Of a stretch of DNA of 11,238 nucleotides, positions 1 through 6,789 are shown one piece after another. Position numbers and translations under genes: made by a program. Source of the stretch: Clostridiales bacterium (lineage in GTDB: Bacteria; Bacillota; Clostridia; Lachnospirales; Anaerotignaceae). How positions within the stretch are numbered: position 1 is the stretch's first letter; each line of letters opens with the position of its first letter. The stretch covers positions 1 through 11,238 of the forward strand of contig JAJQDF010000249.1 in NCBI GenBank assembly GCA_021202325.1, given 5' to 3'. Under the pieces are notes generated by a model that was given only the letters and a program-made list of their open reading frames with translations, did no database searches and had not been told where the DNA came from.

Positions 1-1102
1 GATTGGAAACATCCACGCCTCTGTCAGACAAAAATAATCTGTCATTTTCGGATATCAGCAGTTTCTCCATGGTCAGCTCCCTTATCTCTTTGCCGTACAC
101 GTCGTATATGCTCTTTGAAAATCTTTCCTTAAAAGTATTTTCCGATATGCCATCGGTCATTCTCAGCCCCATGAACATGAATTCCTCTTGCTTTTCGTCC
201 TCGGTCAATACCTCCCTGTCCTCGCTAAGTCCTTCAAAGCTACTATATTTTTTGAAATCATATGTATTGCGGAACCTCTCGCCGTTTACATAGGAATGGG
301 CACCCATTCCGAAACCCCTGTATTCCTCTGTTCTCCAATAAACAATGTTATGGCGGCTCTCAAAGCCGTGCTTGGAGAAATTGCTTATCTCATACCGTCT
401 GTATCCCTTATCCGCAAGCATTTCATTGGCAAGGTAGTACATTTCCCTGTCCAAGTTTTCATCCATTTCCTTTATTATGCCCTTCTCGTACATATCATAA
501 AAGGGTGTGCCCTCCTCAATTATAAGGCTGTAGGCCGATATATGCTCGGGATTAAGCTTTATTATTTTTTCAAGGGTTTCCTGCCAGTCATCCAATGTCT
601 GTGTCGGCAGAGCAAACATCAGATCCACATTAATATTTTTAAAGCCTGCGTCCCTCGCCTGAAGATAGTTGGTCTCAAATACATCCGCTGTGTGTATTCT
701 GCCTATTTTTTTAAGCAGTCTGTCCTGCCATGCCTGGAGCCCCATACTTAAGCGGTTAAAGTACATGCTTTTCATTTCCGTAAGCTTTTTCATGTCCAGT
801 GTGCCGGGATTTGTCTCAATTGATATTTCGGCATCATCGGCCACATCGAATTTTGACATGACAGTATCGATTATTCTTCCCAAAAGCTTCGGCGGAAGCA
901 CAGATGGCGTTCCTCCGCCGAAAAATATAGTTTTAACCTTCATCCCTTTAAAATCAGACGAATATTCTTCAATTTCCCTGCACAGTGTCCTTACATAGTC
1001 CTCATAGCAGTTTTCCGGTAATGCAAAGGACGGAAAATCGCAGTACAGGCATTTCCTAACGCAAAACGGTATGTGTATATATAATGAAATATTATTATTC
1101 AA
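1..1102 (-). CDS. hemW: HemW, radical SAM heme chaperone (3' end cut by window edge)
   Basis: HemN-family radical SAM protein of the HemW type: it binds a 4Fe-4S cluster and S-adenosylmethionine and is thought to deliver heme, rather than to oxidise coproporphyrinogen as HemN does. About 367 residues are visible; the family has about 375-380, so only the last few are missing. The N-terminus reads NNNISLYIHIPFC, and the cluster motif CxxxCxxC is at residues 14, 18 and 21, followed by DF as in HemW and without the fourth Cys of HemN. FGGGTPS follows at about 61-67, and HNIVYW and GMGAHSY mark the C-terminal HemN domain. The frame is open throughout. I prefer the TTG start at 1102-1100 because GGGAG lies 9 nt upstream; the in-frame ATG at 1111-1109 abuts that same GGGAG, and an in-frame stop lies just above it. 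It is monocistronic from its upstream side and has its own promoter. Confidence 0.93.
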   Translation of the reverse strand, partial: MNNNISLYIHIPFCVRKCLYCDFPSFALPENCYEDYVRTLCREIEEYSSDFKGMKVKTIFFGGGTPSVLPPKLLGRIIDTVMSKFDVADDAEISIETNPGTLDMKKLTEMKSMYFNRLSMGLQAWQDRLLKKIGRIHTADVFETNYLQARDAGFKNINVDLMFALPTQTLDDWQETLEKIIKLNPEHISAYSLIIEEGTPFYDMYEKGIIKEMDENLDREMYYLANEMLADKGYRRYEISNFSKHGFESRHNIVYWRTEEYRGFGMGAHSYVNGERFRNTYDFKKYSSFEGLSEDREVLTEDEKQEEFMFMGLRMTDGISENTFKERFSKSIYDVYGKEIRELTMEKLLISENDRLFLSDRGVDVSN

Positions 1103-1147
1103 CAGTTCCATCTCCCAGTGATACGAATAGCATTATTATCCCTAATC

Positions 1148-1176
1148 ACTATAAATCATTTTTTCGCCGTAGTCAA
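1148..1176 (-). promoter_or_regulatory. SigA-type promoter for hemW
   Basis: On the minus strand TTGACT (1176-1171) and TATAGT (1153-1148) are separated by exactly 17 nt, each with one mismatch to consensus. Transcription would begin near 1141, giving a leader of about 40 nt before the hemW TTG codon. The preceding gene on this strand ends at 1468, so hemW needs its own promoter. Prediction from sequence only. Confidence 0.7.
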
Positions 1177-1181
1177 TCGTG

Positions 1182-1265
1182 GCCGTGGCGGAGCCGTGAC
1201 GTTAGTTGCGGCGAAGCTAGGGCGTTAGCCGTGGGCATAAGCCATGGGCGCAAGCCGTGGCAGAA
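1182..1265. repeat. Degenerate 11-13 bp GC-rich tandem repeat, about seven units
   Basis: Read on the plus strand, the segment divides into seven units: GCCGTGGCGGA, GCCGTGACGTTA, GTTGCGGCGAA, GCTAGGGCGTTA, GCCGTGGGCATAA, GCCATGGGCGCAA and GCCGTGGCAGAA. The rough consensus is GCCGTGGGCGTAA. It is clearly more GC-rich than the AT-rich flanks. Neighbouring units can fold into short hairpins, for example GGC-GCAA-GCC and GGC-ATAA-GCC. The array ends 5 bp upstream of the -35 box of the hemW promoter. A plus-strand reading frame crosses it, but that frame has no ribosome binding site or recognisable product. Confidence 0.6.
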
Positions 1266-1309
1266 TATAACGGCCGTTCTTCCGCCTTCGCAGTTCCGAT
1301 TCAGTGATT

Positions 1310-1350
1310 AAAAAACTTTTTCAAATTTTTATCCTTTTCATCTGAAAAAG
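1310..1350 (-). terminator. Weak terminator-like hairpin after the PadR cassette
   Basis: On the minus strand CTTTTTCA (1350-1343) and TGAAAAAG (1323-1316) pair over a 19-nt loop, and six T residues follow (1315-1310). The stem is AT-rich, so termination would be weak. It is the only hairpin with a T-tract between the end of the PadR cassette (1468) and the hemW promoter. Confidence 0.35.
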
Positions 1351-1368
1351 CGGTATACTATTAATCAT

Positions 1369-1435
1369 AGAAAGCACCTTCCTTATATTTGGATTTTGTC
1401 GACAACATATTCTTAACATAAAGTTGGTGCTTTCT
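1369..1435. repeat. 67-bp element bounded by 10-bp inverted repeats
   Basis: AGAAAGCACC (1369-1378) and GGTGCTTTCT (1426-1435) are perfect inverted repeats 47 nt apart. Similarity continues inward in degenerate form: after a four-base mismatch both arms read TTAT-x-TT. Inside lies a perfect 10-bp palindrome, TTGTCGACAA (1396-1405). The loop is long for an intrinsic terminator and no T-tract follows on the minus strand. A tiny inverted-repeat element or a protein-binding site are alternatives. Confidence 0.5.
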
Positions 1436-1467
1436 TATTTTATCTATTTATTTTTCCTGCAAAAACT

Positions 1468-2100
1468 TTACTCTATACCATCTATCACACTCGTAAAGTA
1501 CACTACTTCTCCATCCTCATCATAGCCGTATATCTCCAACGCCTCCGGCCAAATGTCCTCCGATTTGAAATCAACATCCTCCATTGTTACGGAGTTAAAG
1601 AAAAATCCGTCGCTGTCCACCGGCAAATTTATCTCAGCCATTATTACATAGTCCTTTCCGTCGTCGGTGTAATCATTGTATCCGACAACGACCTTTACTC
1701 TTTCTGCTTCTTCTACATTGCTCATTCCGTATACAGCTTTAAAATTCCTGTCAAAAACGGCTGTTATCCCGTTGACATCGGTATAGCCCTCTACTCCGGT
1801 GCCGCCTCCGTCATAGCCCAGCTTCCACGTTCCTATACCTGTTCTATAGGCAGTCACTGAGGAAAGGCTGTCCCCGCATTTTCCTATTACAAGCGCATTT
1901 GTGCCCTGTCTTTCTATATGGAGTATTTTTTCCGAAGGGCCGTAGTGAAGTCCCTTTTCGCAGGCATACAGTACGGCTTCCGGCGAAGCATAGGAACTAT
2001 CCGCTACAAAATAACACGCCCCAATAAGCAGTATTATAATAATGTAAAGGACAGTCTGCCTCTTTCGGCTCATTGAGTTAATTTTATTTATCAGCTTCAT
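1468..2100 (-). CDS. Membrane-anchored or exported protein of the PadR cassette, unknown function
   Basis: Function not recognised. The 210-residue product has a basic N-terminus (SRKRQ, about 11-15), one hydrophobic segment at about 17-33 and a polar, acidic remainder expected to lie outside the membrane. The end of the hydrophobic segment reads LLIGAC (Cys30), which marginally fits a lipoprotein signal, so lipid attachment is possible but unproven. The rest is rich in Gly, Asp and Tyr and shows no catalytic motif. The ATG at 2100 is preferred over an upstream in-frame ATG at 2199 because GGGGGAGGG lies 8-9 nt before it and because the longer form would overlap the preceding gene by over 100 nt. 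With this start the overlap is 17 nt, which suggests translational coupling. Confidence 0.8.
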   Translation of the reverse strand: MKLINKINSMSRKRQTVLYIIIILLIGACYFVADSSYASPEAVLYACEKGLHYGPSEKILHIERQGTNALVIGKCGDSLSSVTAYRTGIGTWKLGYDGGGTGVEGYTDVNGITAVFDRNFKAVYGMSNVEEAERVKVVVGYNDYTDDGKDYVIMAEINLPVDSDGFFFNSVTMEDVDFKSEDIWPEALEIYGYDEDGEVVYFTSVIDGIE

Positions 2101-2818
2101 AAACAGAGCCCTCCCCCAACGGTATTTCACAGTATATGCTTCGTCCTTGGTAATCATAATCCACAATAAGCTTTTCGGCATCGGACGGAAAATCAACAAA
2201 ATATGTCTGGTGCCTGTTTATTGGACCTCCGCCGGAAAAGCCTCCGCCGCCTAAATATGTGTTTCCGTTCTCATCATAAAAGCAGTTCCTGCCCAATTCA
2301 AATGTCCAATATATACTGTCCGAAAAGAGCTTATCCCATGTTCTGTATCTCACTTCCAGCTCTCCGTCGTCATAATATATGACCTCGTCTATTACAAGCC
2401 TCATGTCGTCCAGTATGAATTTTTCGCCGACCTCCACCGAATACACTATATTCGCTTTCTCCGAATGTGTATTGTCATACTCTCCGAAAATATTTTGGAC
2501 GGCATTAATTCCGTTTGAGACAATTGAAATTGCCGCCGCAATTACAATAACCACAGCCACAGTCCTGGCGGTAAGCCAAATTGTACCAAGCACAGGATTA
2601 TGCGCCGCATTGAGTTCTCGTCCAATTTCGTCTGCCTCGCCCATATTTATAAGCGCCATGCTTACAGCCTCAGCCTCGCTCATGCCCTCCATGGCATAGT
2701 CATCAATCATATCCTCCATATGCTCCGTCAATTCCTGTTTTACGCTGTCCCTGTCATAGAAAAATTTTATATGCTTTACAACCTTGTCCGTAAAATCATT
2801 AATTTCAGGCGAAGGCAT
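2084..2818 (-). CDS. HAAS/DUF1700-type one-pass membrane protein
   Basis: The 244-residue product begins with an alpha-helical domain at about 4-72 whose pattern (KQELTEHMEDMIDDY, then MSEAEAVSMALINMGEADEIG) matches the HAAS/DUF1700 'permease prefix' family, which is usually encoded beside small PadR regulators. A single membrane segment spans about 79-101. An extracytoplasmic domain of about 140 residues follows, Asp/Tyr-rich with a Gly cluster at 190-198 (LGGGGFSGGG) and no recognisable active site. The ATG at 2818 is chosen because GGAGG lies 8 nt upstream; a GTG nine bases earlier (2827) would overlap that site. The start overlaps the end of the PadR gene by 14 nt, indicating one coupled transcript. 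Inference: the cytoplasmic helical domain may link PadR activity to an event sensed outside. Confidence 0.82.
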   Translation of the reverse strand: MPSPEINDFTDKVVKHIKFFYDRDSVKQELTEHMEDMIDDYAMEGMSEAEAVSMALINMGEADEIGRELNAAHNPVLGTIWLTARTVAVVIVIAAAISIVSNGINAVQNIFGEYDNTHSEKANIVYSVEVGEKFILDDMRLVIDEVIYYDDGELEVRYRTWDKLFSDSIYWTFELGRNCFYDENGNTYLGGGGFSGGGPINRHQTYFVDFPSDAEKLIVDYDYQGRSIYCEIPLGEGSVYEADK

Positions 2819-3149
2819 GGGCTCCACCTCCGATTACTTTGTTCACTGAGCATGAGAACTCTTCCCACTGTTTTTTCTCCTTTTCCAGTCTTTCCTCTCC
2901 CAAAGGTGTTATTCTGTAGTATTTTCTGGTTTTGCCGTTTTCCGCCTCCTGCCTGTAGGATTTTACAAGGCCGGCATTTTCCATTCTGTGAAGCACCGGA
3001 TAGAGAGTACCCTCCTTGAATTCAAATGTGCTGTCGCTTCTTTCCTTAAGCTCCTTTATTATCTCATAGCCGTAGCGGTCCTTTTCTTTGAGCAGAGCCA
3101 GCAGCATAAGCACAGTGCTTCCTCCTATCAATCCCTTGTCTATTTCCAT
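2805..3149 (-). CDS. PadR-family transcriptional regulator
   Basis: A 114-residue small PadR-type repressor. The winged helix-turn-helix occupies about residues 10-85: an opening STVLMLLALLKEKDRYGYEI segment, the recognition region EGTLYPVLHRMENAGLV (46-62), and a wing ending GKTRKYYRITPLGEE (72-86). A short C-terminal helix for dimerisation follows (87-100). It has no ligand domain beyond this, as in the short PadR-s1 class, which binds drugs or other small molecules at the dimer interface. The start is supported by GGGAGGA 6 nt before the ATG. It is first in a three-gene operon whose promoter is overlapped by two similar repeats, so negative autoregulation is the likely mode. The inducer cannot be read from the sequence. 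Confidence 0.93.
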   Translation of the reverse strand: MEIDKGLIGGSTVLMLLALLKEKDRYGYEIIKELKERSDSTFEFKEGTLYPVLHRMENAGLVKSYRQEAENGKTRKYYRITPLGEERLEKEKKQWEEFSCSVNKVIGGGAHAFA

Positions 3150-3169
3150 GGTAAGTCCTCCCTTCGCTT

Positions 3170-3218
3170 TATACCTAGATTATCTATGTATATATTATAC
3201 CTAGAATATCTATGTATG
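3170..3218. promoter_or_regulatory. Tandem operator, probably for the PadR protein
   Basis: Two near-identical 23-bp direct repeats begin at 3170 and 3196 (TATACCTAGA-T/A-TATCTATGTAT), spaced 26 bp apart. Each contains an imperfect dyad TACcTAGA-N3-TCTAtGTA (3172-3190 and 3198-3216). One copy fills the -35/-10 spacer and the other covers the predicted transcription start. That placement would block RNA polymerase. Assignment to the adjacent PadR protein is inference from position and symmetry. Confidence 0.8.
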
Positions 3219-3222
3219 TCAA
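3194..3222 (-). promoter_or_regulatory. Consensus SigA promoter of the padR operon
   Basis: Perfect TTGACA (3222-3217) and TATAAT (3199-3194) hexamers lie 17 nt apart on the minus strand. Transcription should start near 3187, leaving a leader of about 38 nt before the PadR start codon. A promoter this strong suggests the operon is normally held off by a repressor. Confidence 0.92.
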
Positions 3223-3250
3223 CGGTTAACAAAAAATTTTATTCTGCATT

Positions 3251-3275
3251 AAAAAAGGACGTGGTTCGCACGTCC
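3251..3275 (-). terminator. Intrinsic terminator of the hemZ-hisS-CoA-transferase-dehydrogenase operon
   Basis: On the minus strand GGACGTG (3275-3269) and CACGTCC (3263-3257) form a 7-bp GC-rich stem with a 5-nt loop, followed directly by six T residues (3256-3251). It lies 25 nt after the dehydrogenase stop and just before the padR promoter, so it separates the two transcription units. Confidence 0.9.
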
Positions 3276-3300
3276 TCTATCATTGTAATATTTAATACTC

Positions 3301-4233
3301 TTATACTATTCTGTTTATAAACTCGCCGCTTTCGGCCAAAGCCTTAAGATTGGCATATGTAAGCTCATAAACTCTCTTATTCATATAGTTTGAGCCCGAG
3401 CAGGTATGCGGCGAAAAAATAAGATTATCCAAATCCCACAGCGGATTATCCTCCGGAAGGGGCTCCTCCTCATATACATCCAGTGCCGCTCCCATTATGC
3501 TTTCGTTCTTAAGCACATTATAGAGCGCCTTAGTGTCAACGCTCTGTCCTCTGCCAACATTTATGAGAATACTCTTTTTATGCATTTTCTCAAGTATATC
3601 CCTGTTAATAATGTGTACGGAACCGTCGTTCAACGGCAGGGCAACAACTATTATGTCAAGGCCGCTGACCATATCCGAAAACTCATCTATTTCATGAATC
3701 TCATCAAAATATTCGGCGCTTTTTCCGCTGCGGTTGAAGCCTATAGTAACGGCATCAAAGGCCTTAAGCCGTTTGGCAATCTGCATTCCTATGCTTCCCG
3801 TTCCAAGTATGGCCGCCCTTTTGTCGGTTATTTCCTGAAGGCGGAAATCCTTTTCCCAAATATGCTCCGACTGCTGTTTTCTAAACTTCATGGCCTTCTT
3901 ATAAATTTCAAGAATACGCATAACAGTAAACTCGGCAATCGGCACACTGTAGACATCTCTGGCATTGGCGAAAACAATTCCCTTTTCCCTGAGCCTGTCT
4001 ACGGGCAAATTTTCAAAGCCGGCACTTGTTGCCTGAAAAAGCTTAAGATTTGTGAACTTATCAATGTCCGCCCCTTTGAAAGGATCAAGGCCGACAAGTA
4101 CATCACAGCCGTATTCCTCATCGGTAAAGGGCTCGGTCTCTAAGCCGTGGTCTATTATCTCGTAACCGAGCGCCTGTATTTTTTCTCTTATATCGTCGTG
4201 CCATTTCTGGCCCTTAGTCAATACAACCTTCAT
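3301..4233 (-). CDS. D-2-hydroxyacid dehydrogenase, NAD-dependent
   Basis: A 310-residue member of the D-isomer-specific 2-hydroxyacid dehydrogenase family, which interconverts 2-oxoacids and (R)-2-hydroxyacids. The nucleotide-binding domain carries G144-x-G-x-x-G149 (LGTGSIGM). The catalytic triad is visible: Arg228 in NVGRGQ, Glu257 in VYEEEP and His276 in SPHTCSG. The substrate-binding portion is split between residues 1-100 and about 285-310, as usual. The start has AGGAGG 7 nt upstream. It follows the CoA-transferase gene by 18 nt and is the last gene before a terminator. Substrate is not readable from sequence. The pairing with a FldA/HadA-like CoA-transferase suggests a 2-hydroxyacid made from an amino acid (aromatic or branched-chain), but phosphoglycerate, glyoxylate or lactate substrates are not excluded. 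Confidence 0.9.
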   Translation of the reverse strand: MKVVLTKGQKWHDDIREKIQALGYEIIDHGLETEPFTDEEYGCDVLVGLDPFKGADIDKFTNLKLFQATSAGFENLPVDRLREKGIVFANARDVYSVPIAEFTVMRILEIYKKAMKFRKQQSEHIWEKDFRLQEITDKRAAILGTGSIGMQIAKRLKAFDAVTIGFNRSGKSAEYFDEIHEIDEFSDMVSGLDIIVVALPLNDGSVHIINRDILEKMHKKSILINVGRGQSVDTKALYNVLKNESIMGAALDVYEEEPLPEDNPLWDLDNLIFSPHTCSGSNYMNKRVYELTYANLKALAESGEFINRIV

Positions 4234-4251
4234 TGCCGGCCTCCTGTCTTT

Positions 4252-5481
4252 TTATTTTCCGTACTGCTTTATTACTCCGTCCTCTATCATCTGCTGAGCC
4301 TCTTCGTCCGTATAGCCAAGCTCCTTCATAACCTCAATGGTGTGTTCGCCAAGAAGGGGCGCCGGCTTTGAGTCCAATCCTTCGTTTCCGTCAAACTGCA
4401 CCGGAGTCATGGGCAGCATAAATTTATTTCCGTTCTTTGCGGTGAATTCCTTAACATAGTTATTATCAATGGCCTGCTGGTCGGTGGCTATATCCTTCCA
4501 CTGGTTAGTCTTTTCGAATGCAATGTCTGCCTCCGTCAGCTTTTCAGCCCAATATTCTCTGTCATTTAATGCAAACTGCTCCTCTATCCTTATGCAGCAA
4601 TGCTTAAGTCTGTCCTTATCGGCAAGCACGTTGGGGAGGGTTCTGTAATTGGGATCGTCTTTAATGTCGTCAAGTCCGAAAATATCACAGAATGCATCCC
4701 AGTATCTTTCGTAGGCAAGCACCGTAAGCGTAATCCATTTGCCGTCCCTGCACTTATATGAATTGATAAGCGGATTTCCGGGAGCATAGCGTGACTGCGG
4801 ATATTCAACACCGTACTGTGCTCCTATTATCATAAGCGAGTTAGCCCAAATCGATGTTCCATAGAGTGAAACAACAATCTTTTCGCCAACTCCGGTATTT
4901 TTAGCCTTTATTATTCCGCCCAAAAGTCCTGCGGCAAGGGCAAGACCTGTAGTATGGTCGCCCGTTGCATAGGGTGCTGTTACAGGAGATTTTCCGTCCG
5001 GAGACATATCGATAAGCGCTCCGCCCTTTGCCCAAAAGGCCACAACATCATAGCCCGGCCTCGGCGCATCCTTGCCGTAGAGGCCATATCCCGAAATTAC
5101 TCCCACAACGAGCTTAGGATATTTTTCGTGAAGCTGTTCATAGGAAAGTCCAAGCTTTTTAAGAGAGCCTGCCCTTACGTTTGAAACAAATGCATCGGCC
5201 TCGGAAAGGAGCTTTGCCATTATCTCCTGTCCCTTTTCAGTCTTAAGGTCAACCGCTATACCCCTCTTGTTGCCGTTCTCGTATTCCCAAACCGGGTTTT
5301 CGTCATCGGTATAAGGAGTATCTCCCAGGTTTACGCCGAACTTTCTCATGGGATCGCCGGAAAAACCTTCGACCTTAATTACATCTGCTCCCCAGTCCGC
5401 CAGCATCCTGACTGAGCACGGAGCCGCCGCATAGGTTGTAAAATCAACGATTTTAATGCCTTTCAATAAATCTGCCTGCAT
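4252..5481 (-). CDS. Family III (CaiB/BaiF) CoA-transferase
   Basis: This 409-residue cytoplasmic enzyme of the class III CoA-transferase family moves CoA between carboxylic acids through an aspartyl-CoA thioester. The N-terminal Rossmann-like part contains LLKGIKIVDFT and MLADWGADVIKVE (26-38). AVDLKTEKG (76-84) and RPGYDVVAFWAKGG (141-154) follow, and the catalytic Asp is Asp175 in TGDHTTGL, the position of Asp169 in formyl-CoA transferase. The RPGYD...W pattern and length resemble FldA and HadA, which activate phenyllactate or 2-hydroxyisocaproate in clostridial amino-acid fermentation; carnitine-, bile acid- or oxalate-type substrates remain possible. The start has AAGGA 9 nt upstream. 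It lies 22 nt after hisS and 18 nt before a D-2-hydroxyacid dehydrogenase, so the hydroxyacid made by the latter is a plausible CoA acceptor. Confidence 0.88.
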   Translation of the reverse strand: MQADLLKGIKIVDFTTYAAAPCSVRMLADWGADVIKVEGFSGDPMRKFGVNLGDTPYTDDENPVWEYENGNKRGIAVDLKTEKGQEIMAKLLSEADAFVSNVRAGSLKKLGLSYEQLHEKYPKLVVGVISGYGLYGKDAPRPGYDVVAFWAKGGALIDMSPDGKSPVTAPYATGDHTTGLALAAGLLGGIIKAKNTGVGEKIVVSLYGTSIWANSLMIIGAQYGVEYPQSRYAPGNPLINSYKCRDGKWITLTVLAYERYWDAFCDIFGLDDIKDDPNYRTLPNVLADKDRLKHCCIRIEEQFALNDREYWAEKLTEADIAFEKTNQWKDIATDQQAIDNNYVKEFTAKNGNKFMLPMTPVQFDGNEGLDSKPAPLLGEHTIEVMKELGYTDEEAQQMIEDGVIKQYGK

Positions 5482-5503
5482 TTGCTGTCATCCTTTCTTA
5501 ATG

Positions 5504-6766
5504 TCACGCTTTTTTTGCCATCATGATATCAAAAAGCTCGGAAACCTTAACAGGTTCTTCCTCGCCTGTTGCCATATTTTTAAGCTTAACGCTGTCCTGC
5601 TCTATCTCGTTGTCGCCGAGTATTACGGAATAAGCCGCACCTATCTTATTGGCATACTTCATCTGAGCCTTTACGCTTCTGCCTACGCTGTCGCATTCGG
5701 CCTTTATTCCTGCCGAGCGCATACGGTATGTTATGCCCTGTCCCTTTACAAGTCCTGCCTGACCTATGGCACCAATATATATATCCTTTTCCTGCTTCTT
5801 TTCAAAGGCGCCGTTTTGAGCCTCAAGCACAAGCAGAAGTCTTTCTATTCCTACGGCAAAGCCTGCGCATCCGGTAGGCTGTCCGCCGCACTCTGCCACA
5901 AGATTGTCATAACGTCCGCCGCCGCATACTGTTCCCTGGGCGCCGATACCGTTTGATACAAACTCGAAAACTGTCCTTGTATAGTAGTCAAGACCTCTTA
6001 CAATCTTGTCGTCAACCTCATAGGGAATACCCATCTCATCAAGCATAGCCTTAACCGTCTCAAAATGCTCTCTGCATTCATCGTCAAGATAATCCAGAAC
6101 CACAGGCGCACCTGCGATAATGTTCTGGCACCTTTCCTCCTTGCAGTCCAGTACACGAAGGGGGTTCTTTTCAAATCTTGAGCGGCAGTCATCGCACATT
6201 TTGTCAATGTTTCCGCCTATATATGCCTTAAGCGCATCGTTGTATTTCTTTCTGCACTGGGGGCAGCCAAGGCTGTTTATTCTAAGCATTACATCATTTA
6301 TGCCAAGTCTCTTAAGCAGCTCGTAGGCCACTGAAATAACCTCGGCATCAAGGGACGGGCTGTATGAGCCGTACATTTCCACACCGAACTGATGGAACTG
6401 TCTCTGTCTGCCCTTCTGTGTATTCTCATATCTGAACATGGGGCCGATATAGAAATATCTTGTGGGCTGGGGATTGTTGTAAATTCCATGCTCGATATAG
6501 CTTCTTGCGGCACCGGCTGTTCCTTCAGGTCTTAATGTTACGCTTCTGTCGCCCTTATCCTTGAATGTATACATTTCCTTCTGAACTATATCCGTTGTCT
6601 CTCCGACGCCCCTCAAAAACAGCTCGGTATGCTCAAATATGGGTGTGCGTATCTCGCCGATTCCAAAATCATCGCATATTTCACGCATTATCTTTTCTAC
6701 TCTCTGCCATTCGTCCATATACGCTCCGTATATATCCTTTGTGCCCTTAGGCGCTTCTGTAAGCAT
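5504..6766 (-). CDS. hisS: Histidyl-tRNA synthetase
   Basis: A 420-residue class II aminoacyl-tRNA synthetase that charges tRNA-His. It starts with the family signature APKGTKD (5-11). Motif 2 is GPMFRYENTQKGRQRQFHQFG (108-128, Arg112). The histidine-specific stretches RGLDYYT (257-263) and GGGRYDNL (282-289) and motif 3 (GFAVGIERLLL, 302-312) are all present, followed by the anticodon-binding domain from about 327. The insertion domain carries C168-P-Q-C171 and C191-D-D-C194, a four-cysteine arrangement I recall from clostridial HisRS and probably a metal site. GGGAGG lies 7 nt before the start. It is 23 nt after hemZ. No T-box leader is visible, and aspS, the usual Firmicute follower, is replaced by the CoA-transferase gene. 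Confidence 0.98.
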   Translation of the reverse strand: MLTEAPKGTKDIYGAYMDEWQRVEKIMREICDDFGIGEIRTPIFEHTELFLRGVGETTDIVQKEMYTFKDKGDRSVTLRPEGTAGAARSYIEHGIYNNPQPTRYFYIGPMFRYENTQKGRQRQFHQFGVEMYGSYSPSLDAEVISVAYELLKRLGINDVMLRINSLGCPQCRKKYNDALKAYIGGNIDKMCDDCRSRFEKNPLRVLDCKEERCQNIIAGAPVVLDYLDDECREHFETVKAMLDEMGIPYEVDDKIVRGLDYYTRTVFEFVSNGIGAQGTVCGGGRYDNLVAECGGQPTGCAGFAVGIERLLLVLEAQNGAFEKKQEKDIYIGAIGQAGLVKGQGITYRMRSAGIKAECDSVGRSVKAQMKYANKIGAAYSVILGDNEIEQDSVKLKNMATGEEEPVKVSELFDIMMAKKA

Positions 6767-6789
6767 TTTGTTTCCTCCCGTAAAAATAA

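Larger units (their letters stand above)
1112..1467. other. Gene-free region between the PadR cassette and hemW
   Basis: No convincing gene lies here on either strand. From right to left it holds a 67-bp inverted-repeat element, a weak terminator-like hairpin, the 10-bp palindrome AACGGCCGTT (1269-1278), the GC-rich degenerate tandem repeat and the hemW promoter. Confidence 0.7.

Noticed and set aside
1182..1265. CRISPR array
   Set aside because: Units are only 11-13 bp, directly abutting and diverged, with no spacers and no cas genes.
1084..1311. Plus-strand 75-codon gene over the repeat array
   Set aside because: No ribosome binding site, composition dictated by the tandem repeat, and it overlaps the hemW promoter and start in antisense.
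3406..4143. Long plus-strand open frame (245 codons) opposite the dehydrogenase
   Set aside because: It mirrors the codon structure of the minus-strand gene, whose catalytic residues and ribosome binding site are all present; the antisense frame has no recognisable domain.
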